Assembly: GCA_045107005.1 (NCBI GenBank)
Contig: JBGCFP010000135.1
Coordinates: forward strand, 1-14,537
Length of the DNA stretch: 14,537 nt
Source: JBCCMA01 sp045107005
GTDB lineage: Bacteria; Pseudomonadota; Gammaproteobacteria; Steroidobacterales; JBCCMA01
Direction: 5' to 3'
Part shown: positions 7,398 to 14,536 of the stretch, piece after piece
Position numbering within the stretch: the first letter of the stretch is position 1
How the letters are laid out: the number at the start of each line of letters is the position of its first letter
Program-made: the position numbers and the translations under genes
Notes under the pieces: model-generated
Told to the model about the DNA's origin: nothing
Database searches by the model: none
Seen by the model: only the letters and a program-made list of their open reading frames with translations

Positions 7398-10387
7398 AAC
7401 AGGTAGCGCATGCCGAACTGGAATTGACGCGGTGCGCCAGCGTTGCGTCGCGTGAAGGGTTGTCCGAAGACCTGAATCTGATTGGACTGCGTGGCCGAGT
7501 TGGCAAAGCCGGACAAGTTTTCGCGGTTGAGCAAGTTGAACACGTCGGCTGAAAACTCCAGTTGCCCGGCGCCAATGCGCGGTTGGTAGCGCAGTCCCAG
7601 ATCCAGCGTCGCGGACCAGCCCAACCGATCCGAGTTGCGCGACACGCCGGGCGCACGATCCGAGTTGCCCAGATAGGCATCGGCAAAAGACGCCCCGTCG
7701 CCGTTTAAATCGGTGGTCCCGAAAATGCCCGCGTCGGGGATCAGATTGATGGGTTGGCCGGATTCGATCTGGGCCGCGAGCGATACCGTTACCGAGTCTA
7801 GCGGATAGTAGGTGAACACGCCCGAGATCACGTGACGGCGGTCATTCACCGACGGGCCCCATTCGTCGTCGAAGTTGTTTGAATTCGCGGAGCGAAAATT
7901 AATGTCGTCAGTGTTGTTGGTCAGGCTCGAAAGGGTGTAGGCCACGCGCAGGCCGTAGCGGCTGCCGGCCGGGTCTTTTTGCAGCGCGAGATTAAGCGCG
8001 CGATAGCGCGACTCGCCGGCGGTTTCGCTGACCACGATTTGTCGGGCGCCGCCTGCGAGGGCTGCGACCGGCCGGGTGGCATCGGCCGCTGCCTGGCTGC
8101 GGATCAGTCCCAGTGATTCCGCCAGCGCTCGGCGCTGCGTATCGTCGGGCAAGTCGCGCAACGTTTGGATGTTCGCGCTGGTCAGGTTCGCCAGGTCGGG
8201 CGAAAACGCGGCCGCCGCGTTGAGATCGCGCAGCCGTAGTTGGTTGTAGCCGCGGTAATACAAGATATCGGCAGACCCCAGCCACTGGTCGGCAAACTGC
8301 CACTGCGCGCCCACCGACAGTTGCACGGTGTACGGGCTGTCGAGACCCTCAGGGTTCAAAATGCGCCGTTCATTGGAAAAAGCCGTGGTGCGCAGGTCGG
8401 CCGCTTGGGCGGGCGTCGGGCACTGCAAGTAGCCGCCGGGGCAAGCGGGGTTGACGCTCAGGTTGCCATCGAATGTCACGCGCGCTGGATCGAAATCGGC
8501 CGGCAGCGCACCGGTCTGTGCCAGCTCGTTGAGTTGCGCGAGAAAGGGCGCAGCCGTGGTGTTTTGCTGAAGGGCGTCCGACAGCACGGTGTACGGAATG
8601 CGTTCGAAATAGACGCCGGCGCCACCGCGCAGTGACAAGCGGTCTTGCAGTCGGTAGTTAACCGCTAACCGTGGCGCGATGTTGTTGGTGTCAGCTGAGC
8701 CAGACCCTGCCTCGGTCAGGCTGTCATAGTCCCAGCGCAAGCCTGCTGTGACGGTTAAATTCTGACTGACGGTAATCTGGTCTTCGACATACAACGCTAA
8801 CTGATCCTGCTCATCGCCAAAGCGTGCGGGCCGCAACTCAACGGCATAGTTGATCACTTCCGCGCTGGCCGGGATATCGTTAACCCCAAGCGCCGCGCCG
8901 CGGTTCAGTGCTCGCACCTGCGCCAGCTCAGCGTCAGTGAGTCGCACGCGGTAGCTGCCAGCTTCCACGCCGCCACCGGCGAGACTGAAGTCCGAACGGA
9001 TGGCATCAATGCCAAAAGCCAGAGCGTGTGAGTCGGTCAGCCAGGTAAAGCGTTGCTGCAGTTGCACCGAATCCTCACTCTCATCAAAATTAAAGCCGGG
9101 GTGACCGAGCACGGCGCCGGTCAACCCTGACGGCAGTTCGACGGTGACTTGTGGGTCAGTTGACGCGCGCGGTGCCGCGTAATCCCAGTCAAATTGACTG
9201 AAAGAAAGGCTGGTCTCGGACGTAAACGCCCCACTGTCATACGTGGCCGACAAGGCGGTAAGTGCGGATTCGCGCTGCTGGATCGATCCGGCAGACGGAA
9301 ACGTGACCCCGCCTTCCAAGCCGCCGCCCTGGCGTTCGATTTCCACGTCGCCGCGATTGACACGCAGTGCCAGGCGCCAGTCGTCGTTGACCCGGTGATC
9401 GAGTTTCAGCGATCCAAGTAGCGTGCGATTTTCGCCGGGCACCACGTCGTCCACACCGAGTTCTGGGGAGCTGAGTCGATTGTCTTTGTCGTCGGCGGTC
9501 AGTTCGACGTTGGCGAAGAAAAACGTGCTGTCCTTTACAATCGGCCCGCCGAGAGAAAATCCGTACTGGTCGCGTCGAAAGCCGTCGCGCACGGCGTTGC
9601 CCGACAGATCTCGCTGGGCGAATGACGACGACGCGTCCACCGACGCGCCGGGACGCACCAGATAAAAGCCCTCGCCGGTCCATTCATTGGTGCCCGAGCG
9701 GGACGTGATGTTGACGACACCGTTGCCGGTGCGCCCGTACTGCGCCGAGTAGGACGACGCGAGCACGGTGACGTCAGACGCAAAGCCGGTCGACACGGGA
9801 AACTTCGGGCCGCCCAGAAAGTTCTCGTTGTTGTCGAGACCGTCAATCAGATACTGCGTGAACAGCCCGTTGGCACCGTTGATGGAAATGGGGGGCGCTT
9901 CCGGGAAGAAACCCGTCGAAGGAACGACGTTGGGCAAGCGGATCAGCGCGCGGCTCAGGTCGCGGGCCTCAATCGGAATGGTGCGCAGGGATTCGCTGTT
10001 GAGGGTTGCGCTGACTTCGGCATCCAGGGCGTTAATGGCGAGCGCTTCGCGCTTTGCGCTGACCGTGACGGTCTCGATCAGACGAATCTGTACGGCACGG
10101 TTCTCGTTACTGCGTAGCGCGATGTCCGTGGCGAACGTCGTGTCGTCAATCGCGACCTCGTAGCCGGCGCCTTCGGGCACGCCCACAAACCGGGCGCGAC
10201 CGGCTGAGTTGCTGATGCCCACAGCGCGAAACCCCGCAGAGGTGTTAAACAGCACCACGCTTTGACCGGTTGCGACGCTGCCGCCGGCATCGGTCACGGC
10301 GACATCGACCGTAGCGGCGCGGCTGGTGATGGCGACCAGACAGGCCAGTAAGAACAGCGAGCGTTGGCGGAAGGGCAATCGAGACAT
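7394..10387 (-). CDS. TonB-dependent outer-membrane receptor, Oar-like (carboxypeptidase-regulatory N-domain)
   Basis: A 997-residue outer-membrane receptor using proton-motive force through TonB/ExbBD to import a scarce or bulky compound. In order: signal peptide ending near SRA|AT (about 23-25); a beta-sandwich domain of the carboxypeptidase-regulatory type (about 26-103); a TonB-box-like ETVTVSA at 105-111; the plug domain, with YLIDGLDNNENF around 179-190, YSAQYGRTGNGVVNITSRSG around 213-232 and the following turn; and a long beta barrel ending in RQFQFGMRYLF with C-terminal Phe, the usual outer-membrane targeting signal. A Cys pair near 646 and 652 (PACPGGYLQC) probably bridges an external loop. 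The architecture fits the Oar-like group; the ligand is not predictable. Start ATG with AGGA 6 bases upstream. It is the first gene of the operon, and its stop overlaps the YnjB-type start. Confidence 0.93.
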   Translation of the reverse strand: MSRLPFRQRSLFLLACLVAITSRAATVDVAVTDAGGSVATGQSVVLFNTSAGFRAVGISNSAGRARFVGVPEGAGYEVAIDDTTFATDIALRSNENRAVQIRLIETVTVSAKREALAINALDAEVSATLNSESLRTIPIEARDLSRALIRLPNVVPSTGFFPEAPPISINGANGLFTQYLIDGLDNNENFLGGPKFPVSTGFASDVTVLASSYSAQYGRTGNGVVNITSRSGTNEWTGEGFYLVRPGASVDASSSFAQRDLSGNAVRDGFRRDQYGFSLGGPIVKDSTFFFANVELTADDKDNRLSSPELGVDDVVPGENRTLLGSLKLDHRVNDDWRLALRVNRGDVEIERQGGGLEGGVTFPSAGSIQQRESALTALSATYDSGAFTSETSLSFSQFDWDYAAPRASTDPQVTVELPSGLTGAVLGHPGFNFDESEDSVQLQQRFTWLTDSHALAFGIDAIRSDFSLAGGGVEAGSYRVRLTDAELAQVRALNRGAALGVNDIPASAEVINYAVELRPARFGDEQDQLALYVEDQITVSQNLTVTAGLRWDYDSLTEAGSGSADTNNIAPRLAVNYRLQDRLSLRGGAGVYFERIPYTVLSDALQQNTTAAPFLAQLNELAQTGALPADFDPARVTFDGNLSVNPACPGGYLQCPTPAQAADLRTTAFSNERRILNPEGLDSPYTVQLSVGAQWQFADQWLGSADILYYRGYNQLRLRDLNAAAAFSPDLANLTSANIQTLRDLPDDTQRRALAESLGLIRSQAAADATRPVAALAGGARQIVVSETAGESRYRALNLALQKDPAGSRYGLRVAYTLSSLTNNTDDINFRSANSNNFDDEWGPSVNDRRHVISGVFTYYPLDSVTVSLAAQIESGQPINLIPDAGIFGTTDLNGDGASFADAYLGNSDRAPGVSRNSDRLGWSATLDLGLRYQPRIGAGQLEFSADVFNLLNRENLSGFANSATQSNQIQVFGQPFTRRNAGAPRQFQFGMRYLF

Positions 10388-10437
10388 GAGATTTCCTGTT
10401 TACGGGTTATCCGACAGAAGACCGGACCTGCGCGCAA

Positions 10438-10465
10438 CTTATTGCAGCGGTGGGCACCATGGCAA
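10438..10465 (-). promoter_or_regulatory. Candidate sigma70 promoter of the receptor-transporter operon
   Basis: Reading leftward, TTGCCA (10465-10460, five of six matches to TTGACA) is followed after 16 bases by AATAAG (10443-10438, four of six matches to TATAAT). A TG one base before the -10 forms an extended -10 element. Transcription would start near 10431, giving a leader of about 44 bases before the receptor ATG at 10387. This is an assignment by eye with a weak -10 box. Confidence 0.4.
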
Positions 10466-10472
10466 GTGAATT

Positions 10473-10487
10473 AATTTGTGACAATTT
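10473..10487. promoter_or_regulatory. Palindrome AATTTGTGACAATTT, possible operator
   Basis: A 15-base inverted repeat centred on G10480: TTGT-G-ACAA is perfect, and the outer AA/TT also pair, leaving one mismatched pair (75/85). It lies in an AT-rich patch between the divergent receptor operon and the 10528 gene, 7 bases upstream of the candidate -35 box of the operon. That position suits an activator site, or a shared operator for both genes. No regulator gene is visible in the window. Confidence 0.3.
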
Positions 10488-10527
10488 GGTGAGCACTTGG
10501 AGGGCCTGCTTCGGCTAGCATTCAGAC

Positions 10528-11202
10528 ATGACCCCCAAGCGTTCCCCCATTTTTCTGCTCTTGGCGATGTGGTTTTGTGTGCCGGCACTCGCGCTGGAGA
10601 TCCCGGTTGGCGACCTCGACCGCTGGACGACGCTGTCGTTTCGCAATATCCCCGCAAATACGGTCACCGCACGTGGCGGTTCGCTGGAGGTGTCGGTCGC
10701 GCGCTCGGCCAGTCCGTTAGTGCACAAGCTCGACCGGCCCGTCACCATCACCGGCGTGACGATTCGCGCACGCTGGCAGGGCGAGCTGTCGCTCCCCGAC
10801 GGGGTCGTACAAGGGACCGAAGGGTTCGACGATTTTGTTCTGAAGGTGGGCATCGTCGAAGCGGGCGATCAGACGCTGAACTGGGTGCAGCGGCGGATCG
10901 CGCCGGCGTGGATCAAGCGACTGTTCAAGCTCGCGCCCGAGGGAAGCGGCGTTAAACGCATTCATTTCCTGTCGACCACGCAACAGGCGGCGCTGGTTGG
11001 CAGCGAGCGCGTGCACCCGTTAAGCGAACTGCTGTTCGAAACACGGGTCCACCAACTGCCGGAACCCGGCGTTTTGGAATGGACTTATCGATTCGACGAG
11101 CCGGTCGAGACCTTGGGGCTGTGGCTGTCACTCGATGGCGACGATACCGCATCGGCCTTCCAGGTTTCGATCGATCAGATCGAGCTTGAAACGACAACGT
11201 AA
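10528..11202 (+). CDS. Secreted protein of unknown function
   Basis: I do not recognise this 224-residue protein with confidence. Residues 1-23 look like a signal peptide: MTPKR, then a hydrophobic core IFLLLAMWFC, then a signal peptidase I site PALA|LE. The mature part looks like an all-beta fold: WTTLSFRNIP near the start, a repeated alternation of hydrophobic residues, SSPLVHKLDRPV-like strand text near 59-71, DDFVLKVGIVEAG near 99-111, and a C-terminal LGLWLSLDGDD segment. This arrangement faintly resembles DUF3047 proteins, but I would not assign it. There is no transmembrane helix after the signal and no Cys in the mature chain. The start is fixed by an in-frame TAG at 10516; no Shine-Dalgarno precedes the ATG. 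It is divergent from the receptor operon and convergent with the DUF4105 gene (22-base gap), so it is probably expressed alone. Confidence 0.75.
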   Translation: MTPKRSPIFLLLAMWFCVPALALEIPVGDLDRWTTLSFRNIPANTVTARGGSLEVSVARSASPLVHKLDRPVTITGVTIRARWQGELSLPDGVVQGTEGFDDFVLKVGIVEAGDQTLNWVQRRIAPAWIKRLFKLAPEGSGVKRIHFLSTTQQAALVGSERVHPLSELLFETRVHQLPEPGVLEWTYRFDEPVETLGLWLSLDGDDTASAFQVSIDQIELETTT

Positions 11203-11224
11203 GACCGTGCCGGATGCGGGCCGA

Positions 11225-12028
11225 TCAGGTTGCGTCGCGCAGCGGATTGCTTGCCAGAAACGCGCGGTCGATGGTTTGTTCTGAATCCGTATCCAGGTAG
11301 CCCAGTCGACCGAGGTACTCGGCTGCCTGCCCCGTCAACAGGTTCGAGTAATGGCGTGGAATGGCGCCCGGCTCGCTCTCGTTGACGTATTGAATCAGCG
11401 AACTGGTGCAGTTATTCAGCGCGGTGTGATACCACTGCGGCGTGCTCGCAAGCTGCTGCGTTTCCAACGTCAGTTTGCGAAAAATCCGCGCCCGAATTGC
11501 CGGCGGTACATTGAGCTGAAAACGCGTGAGCGGGTAGTCGAGAAACTCGACGCGTCGGCGAACCAGATCTCGTTCGGTGGCCCAGATGTGCGTCACTTCA
11601 AAGCGTCGCATCATGCCGCCGAGAACCGAATATTTTTCGCCCACTTCGCGACGCGTTTCGACCGAGATGCCAAGGTAGCGGGCGGGGCCATAACTCGGGT
11701 TGAACTCGAACACCAGAAACGTGTGAGCGATCAGCCCCGAGCCGTCCAGGTTCTGTTCGTACATCCATAAATTCGTAATGTCGTCGGGATCAAACGTTGC
11801 GTCGAAATAGCGGGTGTCGATCACGTCGGTCCGGGTGTAGCGCCAGTCGCGAACCTGTTGCAGCTTCACGGTGCCGTCAGCCAACGCTTCTACGCCGGCC
11901 AGTACTCGTACGTCGGCGTCCCACTCACGAGTGAGGGATGGCGACTTCACAAGAACTGACCCCGCAATGATCGCGAGGACCAATCCCGTTATCAGCGCAA
12001 CCGTTTTGCGTTTGCTTCGAGTCTGCAT
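11225..12028 (-). CDS. DUF4105 (Lnb N-terminal-like) membrane-anchored periplasmic protein
   Basis: A 267-residue protein with one N-terminal hydrophobic helix (about 9-27), probably a membrane anchor holding the rest in the periplasm. The body matches my memory of DUF4105: WDADVRVLAGVEALADG-type start, the DWRYTRTDVIDTRYF strand, GLIAHTFLVFEF (98-109), the acidic/arginine stretch ISVETRREVGEKYSVLGG, and YHTALNNCTSSLIQYVN (200-216). His102 and Cys207 are the conserved pair one would suspect as catalytic. The same domain occurs in Enterococcus Lnb, which rearranges acyl chains on lipoprotein N-termini; whether this Gram-negative relative does so is unknown. It lies tail-to-tail with the secreted-protein gene on its left and about 230 bases from the Rieske gene on its right. 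The ATG at 12028 has only a weak, distant AAGAG upstream. Confidence 0.85.
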   Translation of the reverse strand: MQTRSKRKTVALITGLVLAIIAGSVLVKSPSLTREWDADVRVLAGVEALADGTVKLQQVRDWRYTRTDVIDTRYFDATFDPDDITNLWMYEQNLDGSGLIAHTFLVFEFNPSYGPARYLGISVETRREVGEKYSVLGGMMRRFEVTHIWATERDLVRRRVEFLDYPLTRFQLNVPPAIRARIFRKLTLETQQLASTPQWYHTALNNCTSSLIQYVNESEPGAIPRHYSNLLTGQAAEYLGRLGYLDTDSEQTIDRAFLASNPLRDAT

Positions 12029-12259
12029 CGTGTATTGCTCTTAGTGATCTGACGTACCATCGCCGCGGGCAATGCGGGCTACTTCAGCGTGATCAAGATC
12101 ACCGTGACCTACGCCGAGCGCGAACTTGGATAAGACGATTCGTCGGAAGTGGCCTGCTCAGTCATAGGAGTCCGCCGCGCTGCCCGCTGGCGCAAGGCGC
12201 CACCCCTGCAATCTTACGTCAGCGCGTCTTGTTCCGGTTGGACTTGCGTCTGGCGAGCG
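12029..12259. other. Intergenic region with a coding-like fragment and a small hairpin
   Basis: These 231 bases separate the DUF4105 gene from the end of the Rieske gene. On the plus strand, 12053-12133 is an open frame without a start that ends in TAA. Its last part reads AGNAGYFSVIKITVTYAERELG with G or C in nearly every third codon position, which looks like the tail of a broken gene. At 12188-12202 TGGCGC and GCGCCA form a 6-bp stem with a 3-base loop, but no T-run follows on either strand. I see no RNA gene or clear promoter here. Confidence 0.5.
12053..12133 (+). pseudogene. Possible C-terminal remnant of an unidentified gene
   Basis: An open frame of 27 codons ending in TAA at 12131-12133, with a stop codon at 12050 and no start codon. 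The codons from 12068 on are strongly GC-ending like the neighbouring real genes, and the translation (VIKITVTYAERELG at its end) alternates like a beta strand. I could not match it to a family. It could equally be a chance frame, so this call is tentative. Confidence 0.25.
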
Positions 12260-13621
12260 CTACTTGTCGCTGGCGAGGTATCGATCGAGCTCGACGTGGA
12301 AGTGGCGCAAACGCTGTTCCTGTTCGCCCCACAGCGGTCCGTCGAACCCCATCGAACGCGCTCCCTCCTGCACCACCGGCAGAAGCTCGGAATCCTGATC
12401 AAGCACCAGGCCAAGGTTTGGTGGCTCGCCCAACGGGATGTATTCGGTGTCGGGTCGGTCCTCGCCGGTCAGGTCTGTGCCTTGGGGAATCCCCATCCAC
12501 GCCGGTGCTTTGTAACTCTCGTCATCGGCGTGCCGGAACAGCGTCATGGTGTCGTAGAAAAAACGTTCCGGGTCGGTGGGGTGAGGCATAAAGCGCATCA
12601 GGAAAGCGCCTTCCGGGTGCAGGCCAATCTGTACGTTGGGGAAGATGCCCGTCGCCCAGCTGTCGGTGAGCTGGCCATCGGTGAGTGCCGTGTAGTCCAG
12701 ACCGATGCGTTCGGCACGGGCGCGTTTGGCTTTTTGGATGGCACGGCGGACGCCGGCTGCGTCACCAACGTAATCGTCGGCTTGCATACCCGCATCCCCC
12801 ATCATGTACTGCAGGCCCGCGTTGACCGACGTTTGATCCGGAAAACGCGGGCTCACCTGGGCCAGCGGCACAATCATGCGACTGGCACCGTGCGGGTAAA
12901 GATCGTACTGCACGTTCAGGTCGCCCATCACGCCCTGTGTCTCAGGATGCACCGCGTGTAAATGATAGCTTTCGTAAAACGCGTCTACGCCGGTTTTCCA
13001 GTTTGAACCCCACTCGCTGACGACGTGACGGACCACGTTCATTTCGTCAAGCCGATACGCTTCCAGATACCCTTCAGGCAAGCCGATGCAGTCTTTGACC
13101 GGCGCGGCGTCATGATTGAGGTTAACGAAAATAATGCCGGCCAGGGTTTCGCAGCGCACCGCTTTGAGACCGGGGCGGTGCTTGATGACCTCGGCGCGAA
13201 ACGTGTCTTCATCGGTGATGGAACCCAGCGCACCGTCGAGACCGAAGTTCCACGAGTGAAACGAGCAGGTAAAACTGGCCGCCGAGCCGCACTGATTGTG
13301 CACAAGACGGTTACCGCGATGCGGACAGACGTTGAAGAACGCTTTGATCGAGCCATCGTCCTGGCGCACCACCAGGATCTGTTCGTGCCTGAGCGTGTAG
13401 ATCAGATAGTCGCCCGATTCCGGCAGATCCGACTCGACACCGGCGATTTGCCACACACGGGTCCACAGGTGGGCCCATTCCTGATCCATGAACGCTTTGT
13501 CGTAGTAGCGTTTTGGGTCGACGCGCTCGGTGCCGTTATCGACGTACCCGACTTTCGCTTCCAGCGACGTGTCCGGGGCATCCGGGTTGATCACGGCTTG
13601 CGCCACGTTGCTCTTGGCCAT
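12260..13621 (-). CDS. Rieske non-heme iron oxygenase, large (alpha) subunit
   Basis: A terminal oxygenase subunit of 453 residues, cytoplasmic, that would hydroxylate an aromatic or alicyclic substrate with O2 and electrons from a reductase/ferredoxin. Numbering from the ATG at 13621, the Rieske [2Fe-2S] ligands are C99-P-H101 and C119-S-F-H122 (CPHRG then CSFHSW). The catalytic domain has NWKTGVDAFYESYHLHAVH, with iron-binding H220 and H225. The residue bridging the two metal sites is E217, not the usual Asp. The third iron ligand was not identified securely. The annotated-looking upstream GTG at 13630 is rejected because GGAG lies 8 bases before the ATG at 13621 and overlaps the GTG itself. 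No small (beta) subunit, ferredoxin or reductase gene is in the window. It follows the SDR gene after 18 bases, so the two are probably co-transcribed. Confidence 0.93.
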   Translation of the reverse strand: MAKSNVAQAVINPDAPDTSLEAKVGYVDNGTERVDPKRYYDKAFMDQEWAHLWTRVWQIAGVESDLPESGDYLIYTLRHEQILVVRQDDGSIKAFFNVCPHRGNRLVHNQCGSAASFTCSFHSWNFGLDGALGSITDEDTFRAEVIKHRPGLKAVRCETLAGIIFVNLNHDAAPVKDCIGLPEGYLEAYRLDEMNVVRHVVSEWGSNWKTGVDAFYESYHLHAVHPETQGVMGDLNVQYDLYPHGASRMIVPLAQVSPRFPDQTSVNAGLQYMMGDAGMQADDYVGDAAGVRRAIQKAKRARAERIGLDYTALTDGQLTDSWATGIFPNVQIGLHPEGAFLMRFMPHPTDPERFFYDTMTLFRHADDESYKAPAWMGIPQGTDLTGEDRPDTEYIPLGEPPNLGLVLDQDSELLPVVQEGARSMGFDGPLWGEQEQRLRHFHVELDRYLASDK

Positions 13622-13629
13622 GGGCTTCA

Positions 13630-13633
13630 CTCC
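13630..13633 (-). promoter_or_regulatory. GGAG ribosome binding site of the Rieske gene
   Basis: GGAG on the minus strand in the 18-base gap after the SDR gene, 8 bases before the ATG at 13621. It settles the start, because it overlaps the alternative GTG at 13630. Confidence 0.65.
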
Positions 13634-13639
13634 AGAATA

Positions 13640-14536
13640 TTAGTATTCGACCTTAAACTCATCGGGGACGCCGCCGGGCCACGTGTCACCCCACTGATTG
13701 TTGCCACCATCGACGGTTAGCACTTCGCCAGTGATGAATTTACCACTGGGTGCGCAGATGTAAGCTGTGGCTTGCGCGATGTCGTAGGCATCGCCGAACG
13801 CGCGCATCGGATTGGAATCCATAAATCGGTGTGCAGCGCGGCCGGGGTAGACGTTCAGACCTTCGGTTGAAATGGCGCCCGGTGACACGCAGTTAACGCG
13901 AATGTTCAGTGGCGCCCACTCGGTCGAGACGGACTTGGTCAGATAGATGACGCCCGCACGTGCCGCGCAAGTGTGCGCAACTTGTGGCATGCCGCGCTGC
14001 ACGTTGGCGACGATGTTGACAATATTGCCCGGCGTACCGGTATCGCGCCATCGCTTCGCTGCCGCTTGCATCATGTACCAGGTGCCGTTGAGGTTGGTGT
14101 CGATAACGGCACGCCAACCCTTTACCGAAAAGTCGATGGCCGCTTGCGGAAACTGGCCACCGGCGTTATTGATCAGGATGTCAGCGCCGCCGTGGGCGCT
14201 CCAGACGCGATCCATGAGCGCTTCAACGTCGTCCGGTTCTCGAATCGTCATCGGCACGGCATCCACGCTGACATCGAGTAGCCGATTCATGGTGTCGCGC
14301 GCCGCGTGCAGCCGCTCGGCGTTGCGCGAGCAAATCACAACTTGAGCGCCCAGCCTGGCGTACAAATAGGAGATGGCCTTGCCGATACCGGAGCCGCCGC
14401 CAGAAACGATGACCGTCTTGCCGGCAAACAGGTCGGCGCGATAGACCAGCGGGTAGCTGGCCAGCTCCTCATCCGTCATGCCCCAGGCCGGGTCGGGCTC
14501 GGAAACCGTTGTGGCATGTTCACTCATCGGCAGCAT
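13640..14536 (-). CDS. SDR oxidoreductase of the PECR type (trans-2-enoyl-CoA reductase-like)
   Basis: A 298-residue short-chain dehydrogenase, probably complete, though the 5' end is at the window edge. Numbering is from the ATG at 14536; ATG at 14527 (codon 4, MSEHATT) is an equally good start. The cofactor loop is SGGGSGIG (45-52) and the NNAGGQF motif is at 123-129. In place of the catalytic Tyr-x3-Lys the chain reads HTCAARAGV (188-196), with Thr189 and Arg193 at those positions and no Ser at the usual site. The same pattern (H-x-x-A-A-R-A-G-V, NNxGGQF, KGW..V..TNL.GT.YM) is what I recall in peroxisomal trans-2-enoyl-CoA reductase, so an acyl-CoA enoyl reductase activity is the best guess. 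The C-terminus ends after TGEVLTVDGGNNQW plus a 20-residue tail. It precedes the Rieske gene by 18 bases and probably shares a pathway with it. Confidence 0.92.
   Translation of the reverse strand: MLPMSEHATTVSEPDPAWGMTDEELASYPLVYRADLFAGKTVIVSGGGSGIGKAISYLYARLGAQVVICSRNAERLHAARDTMNRLLDVSVDAVPMTIREPDDVEALMDRVWSAHGGADILINNAGGQFPQAAIDFSVKGWRAVIDTNLNGTWYMMQAAAKRWRDTGTPGNIVNIVANVQRGMPQVAHTCAARAGVIYLTKSVSTEWAPLNIRVNCVSPGAISTEGLNVYPGRAAHRFMDSNPMRAFGDAYDIAQATAYICAPSGKFITGEVLTVDGGNNQWGDTWPGGVPDEFKVEY

Noticed and set aside
10497..10521. Plus-strand promoter TTGGAG ... TAGCAT for the 10528 gene
   Set aside because: The spacer is 13 bases, too short; no other -35 fits at 16-18 bases. A leaderless promoter using TAGCAT alone remains possible but unsupported.
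10497..10955. Plus-strand frame of 152 codons overlapping the secreted-protein gene
   Set aside because: Arg-rich translation in another frame; the 10528 frame has a signal peptide and protein-like composition, so it is the real one.
12041..12190. Small minus-strand ORF before the DUF4105 gene (18 residues, MTEQATS...)
   Set aside because: Very short, low-complexity composition, weak ribosome binding site and no conservation evidence available.
12188..12202. Hairpin TGGCGC-AAG-GCGCCA as a terminator of the SDR-Rieske pair
   Set aside because: Six-base stem only and no T-run on either side, so it does not qualify as an intrinsic terminator.
12149..12961. Long plus-strand frame (270 codons) over the Rieske gene
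   Set aside because: It lies antisense to a gene with complete Rieske and iron-binding motifs; the translation is Arg/His-rich with no domain, typical of a GC-rich shadow frame.
13025..13720. Plus-strand frame of 231 codons spanning the Rieske/SDR junction
   Set aside because: Shadow of two well-supported minus-strand genes, with no domain or ribosome binding site.
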